A stretch of DNA of 17,537 bases from assembly GCA_023415335.1 (NCBI GenBank), contig JAEZLD010000143.1, forward strand, positions 1 to 17,537, read 5' to 3'. Positions 8,619-14,924 of the stretch are shown here, in pieces (within the stretch, counting starts at the first letter, position 1; every line of letters starts with the position of its first letter). The notes beneath the pieces are model-generated. The model did no database searches. It was not told the origin of the DNA and saw nothing but the letters and a program-made list of their open reading frames with translations. This DNA comes from Bacillota bacterium (lineage in GTDB: Bacteria; Bacillota; Clostridia; Clostridiales; Caloramatoraceae). A program made the position numbers and the translations under genes.

Positions 8619-9716
8619 ATGTCGTTTAAACTGCCACACTATTATGCACCAGACTTTGAAGTACCAGAGCTTAAAAATGTCCCTAATGTAAAAATGGCTG
8701 TAGCTGAGAAGGATGGGGTAGTACCTGAGTATTTTCATAGCACATCCATTTACCCGGAATATTTTAAAATAGATGGAGTATGGAAGCTTGCAGAAGAAAG
8801 CCGCATGGATGGTTGTGTTGTTCTTAACGGCGACAGGCTTGAGGTCGTTGAGGCAAGAAATGTTAAAAAGGGAAGCCTTGTAATACAGGGACGTACGGAA
8901 AATGGCGAGGAAGGTATATATGTACATGCTTCTGGATTCATGAAGAAGGATGACCAGCTGGATGATAAGTTTGTATTCCGTGCCGGACGTTCAAGAGAGA
9001 CTTCGTATTCAAAGGATTACGATAATCTATATGAGCTGCTTAAATATGAAAGAGAGCATGGAAAGATAGTGTGGGTTATGGGACCAGCATTTGCGTTTGA
9101 TGCAGATGCCAGACGAGCAATGCAGTCTTTGATTGAAAATGGTTATGCACATGCCATTCTAGGTGGTAATGCCCTTGCTACTCATGATTTGGAGGGTGGT
9201 CTTCTGCATACTGCTTTGGGCCAGGATATATATACACAGGAGTCTAAGCCTAACGGGCACTATAACCATCTGGATGTTATAAACCGTGTAAGAAGAAGCG
9301 GCTCTATTCTTAAATTCATTGAAGAATACAATATAAGCGATGGTATTATGTATAGCTGTGTAAAAAACAATGTTCCTTTTGTACTTACCAGCTCAATAAG
9401 GGACGATGGACCTCTTCCAGAGGTGATTGCAGATTCTTATGAGGGCCAGAGTAAAATGAGGGATCAGGTCCGCAGTGCCACAACTGTAATATGCCTGGCT
9501 ACAATGCTGCATACTATAGCCACAGGCAACATGACACCTTCCTTCAGGGTAAAGGATGGAGTTATAAGACCTGTATATTTATATACGGTTGATATTGCTG
9601 AGTTTGCAGTTAATAAGCTCATAGACAGGGGAAGCCTGTCTGCAACAACCATGGTTACCAATGTTCAGGACTTTATAATTAATGTTGCTAAGGGAGTAGG
9701 AGCACTAGAGAAATAG
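8619..9716 (+). CDS. LOR/SDH-family protein (TIGR00300-like; ornithine cyclodeaminase-related)
   Basis: A 365-residue protein related to the LOR/SDH bifunctional-enzyme conserved region, known in archaeal TIGR00300 proteins and as the C-terminal part of AgrE/ArgZ-type arginine-catabolic enzymes, where it deaminates and cyclises ornithine to proline. What I see: DGVVPEYFHSTSIYPEYFKIDG and SRMDGCVVLNG (about 32-71), then a Rossmann-like part with VMGPAFAFDADARRAMQSL (153-171), GGNALATHDLEGGL (182-195), SSIRDDGPLPEVIAD (258-272), LATMLHTIATGNMTPS (293-308) and a late VDIAEFAVNKLIDRGS. Compared with what I recall of archaeal members (about 400 residues) it lacks the first 80-90 residues. It stands alone, divergent from the tandem AraC regulator and closed by its own terminator. 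Family assignment is solid; the exact substrate is inference. Confidence 0.8.
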   Translation: MSFKLPHYYAPDFEVPELKNVPNVKMAVAEKDGVVPEYFHSTSIYPEYFKIDGVWKLAEESRMDGCVVLNGDRLEVVEARNVKKGSLVIQGRTENGEEGIYVHASGFMKKDDQLDDKFVFRAGRSRETSYSKDYDNLYELLKYEREHGKIVWVMGPAFAFDADARRAMQSLIENGYAHAILGGNALATHDLEGGLLHTALGQDIYTQESKPNGHYNHLDVINRVRRSGSILKFIEEYNISDGIMYSCVKNNVPFVLTSSIRDDGPLPEVIADSYEGQSKMRDQVRSATTVICLATMLHTIATGNMTPSFRVKDGVIRPVYLYTVDIAEFAVNKLIDRGSLSATTMVTNVQDFIINVAKGVGALEK

Positions 9717-9755
9717 CGTGGTTTTATTTATTAAACACATAATATAACACCATGA

Positions 9756-9791
9756 AAAAACACCTGAGAGGTTATATGTTCAGGTGTTTTT
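9756..9791 (+). terminator. Terminator of the LOR/SDH gene
   Basis: A 12-bp perfect stem (9756-9767 with 9780-9791, core CACCTGA/TCAGGTG with A5/T5 flanks) and a 12-base loop. The T5 run completes an intrinsic terminator 39 bases after the stop codon. Confidence 0.85.
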
Positions 9792-9827
9792 ATAAACATA
9801 AAACATCACACCCAATACCGTAGGGTA

Positions 9828-9852
9828 GAAAACCTCCATTTAGGAGGTTTTC
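9828..9852. terminator. Second hairpin in the convergent gap, probably terminator of the XRE gene
   Basis: GAAAACCTCC (9828-9837) pairs perfectly with GGAGGTTTTC (9843-9852) around a 5-base loop. The T4 is inside the stem on either strand, so it could act for the minus-strand regulator that ends at 9989 or as a back-up for the plus strand. The rest of 9853-9988 shows only a weak interrupted hairpin around 9891-9934 and no gene. Confidence 0.45.
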
Positions 9853-9988
9853 CTATGCCCACCTGTTAGTATACTGCTCTATAAAAGAAAAGTGCCATCC
9901 CACCTTTTACTTAGTGTGGCAGCACCTTAAACGGTTTGGCATTATATATGCTGAGATTCATTCATAATAAGAAGAGCATTGTGCTTCT

Positions 9989-10699
9989 TTATTTATCATA
10001 GTCCACTATAAGCAGGTTCAGCTTCTTGAAGCTGTGGAGCTCATCCTTAGTGAATCTTAGCCTGTCAATTAGCTCCTCATCGCGCTTTAAAGGCTCCAGA
10101 GAAATGATGCACTTGGTTGCTGAGGGAAGAAGAGGCCTATTGGATATACCACACATAAGACCTAATGTTTCCATGGAGATTTCCATGGGATTTATTATGT
10201 ATATAAGAAGCTGTTCCATGGAATTGCACTGGTTAAAAAGTGAGATGCGTATGAAAGGGTCATAGTAGTTTACCTTTCCGCTGTAGAAGGCCTTACAATT
10301 ATGGTAGTTGTGAGCGGATTCTGCATTGGAGTAAAGAACGGCTTTGGTTTCGTTAGTAGAATTTTTTATCTCCAAAACGCTGCAGTTTATATTTTTTACA
10401 CGCCCATCATAAAAGTACATGTACATTCTGCTTGCATCATAAAAAACGCCTGTGTGTATTTCCTTTGAAGATGCGCTGTCATCGTATATTGGAAGGTCTA
10501 TAAACTGTTCTACGGGTACATTAAGCACTCTGGATATTTCAACAAGGGTCTCCACATCTACGGTAATGTCTCCGCGTTCATATTTGGATACAGTAGTTTT
10601 GCACTTGCGGATACGGTCTGAAAGGTCCTGTATGGTCATGCCTCGGACAGTACGGTATAAACGTATTTTTTCTCCAACATGCTTACTTATGTCTCCCAT
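9989..10699 (-). CDS. XRE-family transcription regulator
   Basis: A 236-residue regulator. Residues about 8-65 are a classical XRE/HTH_3 domain: GEKIRLYRTVRGMTIQDLSDRI, recognition helix in KTTVSKYERGD, then VETLVEISRVLNVPVEQFI. The remaining 165 residues match no effector domain that I recognise; they are soluble, rich in Tyr/Asn/Ile and have no membrane segment. It is transcribed away from iorA-iorB-buk across a 567-bp control region, which makes it the likely regulator of that operon and of itself. The start codon is preceded by a run of seven G on the coding strand (10704-10710) in the ribosome-binding position, instead of the AGGAGG form used by its neighbours. A sensor for a 2-oxoacid or acyl-CoA is a guess only. 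Confidence 0.85.
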   Translation of the reverse strand: MGDISKHVGEKIRLYRTVRGMTIQDLSDRIRKCKTTVSKYERGDITVDVETLVEISRVLNVPVEQFIDLPIYDDSASSKEIHTGVFYDASRMYMYFYDGRVKNINCSVLEIKNSTNETKAVLYSNAESAHNYHNCKAFYSGKVNYYDPFIRISLFNQCNSMEQLLIYIINPMEISMETLGLMCGISNRPLLPSATKCIISLEPLKRDEELIDRLRFTKDELHSFKKLNLLIVDYDK

Positions 10700-10727
10700 A
10701 ATACCCCCCCTTGGTTATTCACTGTTT

Positions 10728-10758
10728 ATTATAAATACTACAATGGGTAAAATATCAA
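10728..10758 (-). promoter_or_regulatory. Possible promoter of the XRE gene
   Basis: On the minus strand TTGATA (10753-10758) precedes a perfect TATAAT (10728-10733) by 19 bp, a slightly long spacer. The -10 lies inside the motif copy GTTTATTATAAA, so a protein bound there would block it. Confidence 0.4.
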
Positions 10759-11016
10759 AAAATATATAAAGTTACATACATATTATAGCATTTATACTAT
10801 TATATAATCTATTATTAATAGACTTATTACATAAATGTTTTATTTATAATAAACTTATTTGATTTGTTGAAAATATTCCCGTCTGCTATATTTAGAAATT
10901 GATAAGTATATCTGCAAATGAAAAACCACAAAGTATATCCTTCAACAAATATAGAATTAGGGGTGCAGCTTTTAGTAAACAAACAGAGCATATAGGGTGT
11001 CTTTCTTATACTAGAT

Positions 11017-11029
11017 GCATACTATATGC
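11017..11029. repeat. Small palindrome upstream of iorA
   Basis: GCATA-CTA-TATGC is a perfect 5-bp inverted repeat about 65 bp upstream of the iorA -35 element. It is a possible second kind of operator, but short enough to be chance. Confidence 0.2.
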
Positions 11030-11095
11030 CTATAATCATAACCTCTGAATCATATCACCCAATATGGGGTTTATTAAAAATACATATTTTTAAAA

Positions 11096-11124
11096 TTGAC
11101 ACTATATTTATAAATATACATAAA
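11096..11124 (+). promoter_or_regulatory. Candidate promoter of the iorA-iorB-buk operon
   Basis: A perfect -35 TTGACA (11096-11101) is followed after 17 bp by CATAAA (11119-11124), a four-of-six -10. The leader would be about 135 bases, with no recognisable riboswitch or T-box. The GTTTATTA motif at 11069 ends 19 bp upstream of the -35. Confidence 0.4.
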
Positions 11125-11138
11125 AATTTCTGCAAAAA
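11124..11138 (+). promoter_or_regulatory. CodY-box-like sequence, weak
   Basis: AAATTTCTGCAAAAA matches the CodY consensus AATTTTCWGAAAATT at 11 of 15 positions and lies right at the presumed start of transcription. CodY is known to repress amino-acid catabolic genes in Gram-positive bacteria, but four mismatches in AT-rich DNA make this only a suggestion. Confidence 0.2.
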
Positions 11139-11253
11139 TATGAAAAAAATCTATCAATAGTAAACAAAAATTAAAATTAGTATACTCATAATAAACAACA
11201 TGGATATTGATGTATATATTTCCATATTGGTATGATTAAGATGAGTAATAATA

Positions 11254-11259
11254 GGGAGG
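11254..11259 (+). promoter_or_regulatory. Ribosome binding site of iorA
   Basis: GGGAGG seven bases before the ATG at 11267 fixes the start. Confidence 0.75.
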
Positions 11260-11266
11260 TTTCGTA

Positions 11267-13045
11267 ATGAAAGAACTAATGACCGGAAACGAGGCTGTTG
11301 CAAGAGGAGCCTGGGAAGCAGGAGTCCATTATGCAGCAGCTTATCCTGGAACACCCAGTACTGAAATTCTGGAAAACATATCCCAGTACAAGGAAGTTTA
11401 TGCTGAATGGTCCACAAATGAGAAGGTGGCTTTAGAGGGTGCTGTTGGAGCATGTCTTGCAGGAGCAAGAAGCTTAGCATCCATGAAACATGTAGGAATT
11501 AACGTGGCAGCAGACCCGTTATTTACCTTTGCATATATGGGTGTTAATGGAGGAAGCGTAATAATTACTGCTGACGAGCCAGGTCAGTTCTCCTCACAGA
11601 ACGAGCAGGACAACAGAAACTATGCAAAAGCTGCAAAGCTTCCTATGCTGGAGCCTTCAGACAGCCAGGAATGTAAGGATATGATAGGCATTGCCTATGA
11701 AATAAGCGAAAAATATAATACTCCTGTACTTTTCAGAATGACCACCAGAGTATGCCACTCCAAGTCAGTTGTGGAGGTAGGAGAACGCAAGGCGGTTCCA
11801 ATAAAGGAATATGTAAAGGATGGACTGGCTCATGTATGTGTTCCTGCTAACGCTAAGAATTGGAGAAGAACCGTTGAGGAGAGGATGAATAAGCTTGAGG
11901 CTTACAGCGAGGCTACTCCTTTGAACTTTACAGAATATAACAACTGTAAAATAGGTATAATCACCTCTGGTATATGCTATAGATATGCCAAGGAGGTTTT
12001 CGGGGACAAGGCTTCTTATTTGAAGCTTGGTTTTACTAACCCTCTGCCTTCAAAAACTATAAAGGATTTCTGTTCTAAGTTTGATAAGATATATGTAATA
12101 GAGGAAAATGACCCATACATAGAGGAAAAGGTAAGAATGTTGGGCTTTAATTGCTTTGGAAAAGGGTTCTTCCCTCCTTATGGTGAGATGCTTCCAGAGG
12201 TAATACGTGGCTCCTTCGGAATGGAACAAGCTCCCAGAGTTAAGGTGGACATGGACAAGATAATCAGGAGGACACCTACCTTATGCTCTGGCTGCCCACA
12301 TAGGGGAGTATTCTATGAGCTGGGAAAACGCAAGGACATCATGATATCTGGAGATATAGGCTGCTATACGCTTGGGTATTCTAAGCCATATAGTGCTATG
12401 GATACAGCCCTCTGCATGGGCGCAAGCTTCAGCCTTGGACATGGAGCCCAGAAGGTATTCAACATGGAAGGCAGCAGCAAGAGAGTGGTAACCGTGCTTG
12501 GGGATTCAACCTTCTTCCATACAGGGATAAACTCACTTATCAATACAATATACAATAATAGCAATACTGTAAACATAATACTTGATAACAGGATTACGGG
12601 TATGACAGGCCATCAGGAAAACCCAGGGACAGGCTTCACAGCAAAGGGAGATCCTGCAAGCATAGTTGACATTGAAGCAACTGTAAGGGCCCTTGGAATA
12701 AAGCATGTTAAGGTGGTAGACCCTAACAACCTTAAGGAGGTTAAATCTGTCTTAGATGAATTCCTTAAGCTTGACGAACCATCAGTAATAATAACAAGAT
12801 GGCCATGTGCTCTTAAGAAGTTCTCACAGGCAGACAAGGAGGAGTTTGCAGCAGCATACAAGGACATCTGCCAGGTTGACCATGATAAGTGCATAGGCTG
12901 CAAGCTGTGCCTTAAGACAGGCTGCCCATCCTTAAGCTTCGACAAGATGGCTAAGAAGACATCTATAGACAGGTTTACCTGCTTAGGCTGCCAGGTATGT
13001 GCACAGGTATGTCCAAAGAAAGCCATAGCAAAGGAGGTACGCTAA
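11267..13045 (+). CDS. iorA: Indolepyruvate ferredoxin oxidoreductase, alpha subunit
   Basis: Large subunit of the oxygen-sensitive enzyme that oxidatively decarboxylates arylpyruvates (from Trp, Phe, Tyr after transamination) with CoA to aryl-acetyl-CoA and reduced ferredoxin. The 592-residue protein shows the full IorA plan: N-terminal pyrimidine-binding part (MTGNEAVARGAWEAG, AAYPGTPSTEI at about 25-34), LCSGCPHRG at 339-347, the thiamine-diphosphate/Mg part GDSTFFHTG (412-420) with IILDNR near 441-446, and a C-terminal ferredoxin domain with Cys542/545/548/553 and Cys572/575/578/582 for two 4Fe-4S clusters. The first cluster has a four-residue gap before its last Cys (CLKTGCP), as is usual in IorA. 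It leads the operon; its stop directly abuts the iorB ATG. Preference for branched-chain 2-oxoacids cannot be excluded. Confidence 0.95.
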   Translation: MKELMTGNEAVARGAWEAGVHYAAAYPGTPSTEILENISQYKEVYAEWSTNEKVALEGAVGACLAGARSLASMKHVGINVAADPLFTFAYMGVNGGSVIITADEPGQFSSQNEQDNRNYAKAAKLPMLEPSDSQECKDMIGIAYEISEKYNTPVLFRMTTRVCHSKSVVEVGERKAVPIKEYVKDGLAHVCVPANAKNWRRTVEERMNKLEAYSEATPLNFTEYNNCKIGIITSGICYRYAKEVFGDKASYLKLGFTNPLPSKTIKDFCSKFDKIYVIEENDPYIEEKVRMLGFNCFGKGFFPPYGEMLPEVIRGSFGMEQAPRVKVDMDKIIRRTPTLCSGCPHRGVFYELGKRKDIMISGDIGCYTLGYSKPYSAMDTALCMGASFSLGHGAQKVFNMEGSSKRVVTVLGDSTFFHTGINSLINTIYNNSNTVNIILDNRITGMTGHQENPGTGFTAKGDPASIVDIEATVRALGIKHVKVVDPNNLKEVKSVLDEFLKLDEPSVIITRWPCALKKFSQADKEEFAAAYKDICQVDHDKCIGCKLCLKTGCPSLSFDKMAKKTSIDRFTCLGCQVCAQVCPKKAIAKEVR

Positions 13046-13618
13046 ATGACTAAGAGTATATTACTGGTTGGAGTTGGTGGACAGGGAACAATCCTTGCCA
13101 GCAAGCTCCTTACAATAGGTCTTATGGAAGCAGGCTTTGATGTAAAGATGAGTGAGATACATGGCATGAGCCAGAGGGGAGGCAGTGTATCCTCTCAGGT
13201 AAGGTTTGGGGAAACTGTTCAGTCCCCTGTAATAGACCCAGGCTCAGCCAACATGATAGTGGCCTTTGAGAAGATGGAGGCCTTAAGATGGCTTGATTAT
13301 CTGGATAAGGATGGTACAGTGGTTGTAAATGACTATGAGATACCTTCAATTTCTGTCATAACCGGTGAGGAGGATTATGCCGGGGACGTACTTGAGACAA
13401 TAGAAGGTAAGGCCAGAACTGTTGTGGTAAATGCTGCTCAGCTGGCTCAGGAGCTTGGGAACCCCAAGGTTATGAACATAATACTTTTAGGGACTATTGT
13501 TAAGCAGATGAAGCTAACAAGCATAGACTGGAACGAAATAATTAAGAATAATGTTAAGCCCAGGTTTGTGGACATCAACATGAAAGCACTTGAGCTTGGC
13601 ATGAGTTTAATAAAGTAG
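13046..13618 (+). CDS. iorB: Indolepyruvate ferredoxin oxidoreductase, beta subunit
   Basis: The small gamma-type subunit of the oxidoreductase, 190 residues, which pairs with IorA. It opens with the glycine-rich LLVGVGGQGTILASKLL at about residues 6-22, followed by KMSEIHGMSQRGGSVSSQVR near 33-52, both hallmarks of this family of 2-oxoacid:ferredoxin oxidoreductase subunits. The ATG follows the iorA stop with no gap and has AAGGAGG at 13031-13037 inside the iorA end, so the two are translationally coupled, in keeping with equal subunit amounts. No iron-sulfur cysteine motif is present, as expected. Confidence 0.95.
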   Translation: MTKSILLVGVGGQGTILASKLLTIGLMEAGFDVKMSEIHGMSQRGGSVSSQVRFGETVQSPVIDPGSANMIVAFEKMEALRWLDYLDKDGTVVVNDYEIPSISVITGEEDYAGDVLETIEGKARTVVVNAAQLAQELGNPKVMNIILLGTIVKQMKLTSIDWNEIIKNNVKPRFVDINMKALELGMSLIK

Positions 13619-13622
13619 GAGG
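13617..13622 (+). promoter_or_regulatory. Ribosome binding site of buk overlapping the iorB stop
   Basis: AGGAGG shares its first two bases with the iorB TAG stop codon, five bases before the ATG at 13628. This overlap points to coupled translation of the kinase with the oxidoreductase. Confidence 0.7.
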
Positions 13623-13627
13623 AACCT

Positions 13628-14692
13628 ATGGAAAATTACCGCTTGCTGATAATAAATCCAGGCTCAACAAGCACAAAATTTTCAGTGTTTGACAATGAGA
13701 AGGAGCTATTCTCCAAAAGCCTTATACATACAGCAGCTGAGCTTTCAGCATTTGATACCTTAATGGACCAGCTGCCCTATCGTAAGGAGAAGATACTTGA
13801 GTCCTTAAAGGAGCAGGATATCCCCCTTGAAAGCCTTAGTGGCATAGTTGGCAGAGGAGGAGTGGTTGAAGGCCTTAAGACAGGGGGATATGTGGTAAAC
13901 GAGAAGCTTATGGATGAACTGATACACCGCCCTGTATTTGTACATGCTTCAAATCTGGGAGGGCTTATTGCCCATGAAATAGGAGAACCCCTCGGCATTC
14001 CTGCATACATATATGATGCAGTAAGCAGCGATGAGCTTCTGCCTATAGCTAAGGTAACAGGCTTTAAGGAGATTGAAAGGTCAAGCTTCTTCCATGTACT
14101 GAATGGAAAAGCTATGTCCAGAAAGCTTGCAGAGAAAATGGGCAAGGGATTAGAGGACTGTAATTTTATAGTATGCCACATGGGTGGAGGCATAAGCATA
14201 GGAGCTATAGACCATGGAAGAATAATAGACTCGGAGGGTGATGACGGTGGTACCTTTGCACCTGACCGCTCGGGAGGCACCAACCTTCTATATATAATCA
14301 ACATGTGCTACTCAGGACAGTATACCAAGCAGGAGATGCTGAAGAAGGTAAGAGGCAACGGGGGGCTTAAGGCCCATCTGGGAACCCATGACTGCCGTGA
14401 GGTAGAGGAGAGAATCAAAAATGGAGATGAGCATGCAAAGCTCATCTATGAGGCCATGGCTTATCAGATAGCCAAGGGCATAGGAGTGCTTATGCCAGTA
14501 TTCGAGGAGCCAGTGGACGCTGTTATACTTACAGGGGGCATGGCTAATTCTGAATACCTGACAGGTATGATTAAAAAGAGGATTGAAAGGTACCTTCCTG
14601 TGGTTGTAATGCCTGGGGAGAACGAGATGGAATCCTTAGCTCTTGGTGGACTCAGGATACTAAGGGGCGAGGAGAAGGCCCAGAGGTTTTAA
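13628..14692 (+). CDS. buk: Butyrate kinase family (acyl phosphate:ADP phosphotransferase)
   Basis: An ASKHA-fold carboxylate kinase of the butyrate/branched-chain fatty acid kinase type that makes ATP from an acyl phosphate. The 354-residue length is normal. Motifs: LLIINPGSTSTKFSVFD at about 6-22 (phosphate loop), GRGGVVEGLKTGGYVVN near 76-92, HASNLGGLIAHEIG, the invariant CHMGGGISIGAIDHGRIID near 183-201, FAPDRSGG, and the C-terminal ILTGGMANSEYL adenosine site. It is the third gene of the iorA operon, with its ribosome binding site in the iorB stop, so its substrate is probably the aryl-acetyl or branched-chain acyl phosphate made from the IorAB product rather than, or as well as, butyryl phosphate. 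No phosphotransacylase gene (ptb) is in the window; it must act from elsewhere. A strong terminator follows. Confidence 0.93.
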   Translation: MENYRLLIINPGSTSTKFSVFDNEKELFSKSLIHTAAELSAFDTLMDQLPYRKEKILESLKEQDIPLESLSGIVGRGGVVEGLKTGGYVVNEKLMDELIHRPVFVHASNLGGLIAHEIGEPLGIPAYIYDAVSSDELLPIAKVTGFKEIERSSFFHVLNGKAMSRKLAEKMGKGLEDCNFIVCHMGGGISIGAIDHGRIIDSEGDDGGTFAPDRSGGTNLLYIINMCYSGQYTKQEMLKKVRGNGGLKAHLGTHDCREVEERIKNGDEHAKLIYEAMAYQIAKGIGVLMPVFEEPVDAVILTGGMANSEYLTGMIKKRIERYLPVVVMPGENEMESLALGGLRILRGEEKAQRF

Positions 14693-14715
14693 AATATAGA
14701 TATTTGGCTAAGGTG

Positions 14716-14761
14716 CCCTTTGTGGGAGCTTCCAAGCAGAAGTTCCCAAGAGGGTATTTTT
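14716..14761 (+). terminator. Terminator of the iorA-iorB-buk operon
   Basis: A long stem pairs CCCTTT (14716-14721) and TGGGAGCTTC (14723-14732) with GAAGTTCCCA (14739-14748) and AGAGGG (14749-14754), leaving one bulged G and a 6-base loop, followed by TATTTTTA. Confidence 0.85.
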
Positions 14762-14831
14762 ATGTTAATATAAGTTATTGACTGTACTAAAACAATTATT
14801 TATGGGAAAATGTGCATTGTGCGTAAGTATT

Positions 14832-14840
14832 TGTTATAAT
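14832..14840 (+). promoter_or_regulatory. Extended -10 promoter of the MATE gene
   Basis: TGTTATAAT is a perfect extended -10, identical to the one before pepV, with only a poor -35 (TGTGCA at 14811-14816). It lies between the buk terminator and the exporter gene and gives a leader of about 80 bases. Confidence 0.55.
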
Positions 14841-14862
14841 ATGAAAAAAGAAGAATATTATT

Positions 14863-14888
14863 AGGGTATGAAAGCCCTCTATGAGAGG
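14863..14888 (+). other. Leader hairpins of the MATE gene
   Basis: In the untranslated leader CCTCT (14876-14880) can pair with AGAGG (14884-14888), while AGGG (14863-14866) can pair with the overlapping CCCT (14875-14878). The two pairings exclude each other. The ribosome binding site GGAGG is at 14908-14912. The stems are short, so a regulatory switch is only a possibility. Confidence 0.25.
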
Positions 14889-14924
14889 CATCATCTTACT
14901 ACAAAATGGAGGACTTATTAAGAC

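Larger units (their letters stand above)
10724..11196. repeat. Six copies of TARTAAAC in the XRE/iorA control region
   Basis: The 8-base motif GTTTATTA/TAATAAAC occurs at 10724-10731 and 11069-11076 in one orientation and at 10847-10854 and 11189-11196 in the other; TAGTAAAC occurs at 10973-10980 and 11158-11165. The first and second sites extend to a perfect 12-bp inverted repeat (10724-10735 with 10843-10854). The two TAG forms extend to an 11-base direct repeat TAGTAAACAAA. This is more than expected by chance even in AT-rich DNA, by my rough estimate, and suggests binding sites of the divergent regulator. The region 10700-11266 otherwise holds no gene. Confidence 0.4.

Noticed and set aside
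8511..8927. Minus-strand open frame crossing the promoter of the LOR/SDH gene
   Set aside because: It reads through the promoter and start of a well-supported gene; the product looks like translated AT-rich noncoding DNA.
9891..9934. Third hairpin between the LOR/SDH and XRE genes
   Set aside because: Only two 4-bp stems (GTGC/GCAC and CCAC/GTGG) with an unequal internal loop and no T-run; too weak to list as a feature.
10950..11260. T-box riboswitch in the iorA leader
   Set aside because: AGGGTG-like strings occur (near 10994) but there is no specifier loop, no antiterminator bulge sequence and no terminator before iorA.
10700..11266. Sigma-54 promoter (-24/-12) for the iorA operon
   Set aside because: No TGGCAC-N5-TTGC-like element was found, and the regulator beside it is XRE type, not an enhancer-binding protein.
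12613..13026. Minus-strand open frame opposite the ferredoxin domain of iorA
   Set aside because: Mirror of the conserved Cys-rich coding sequence; no independent evidence.
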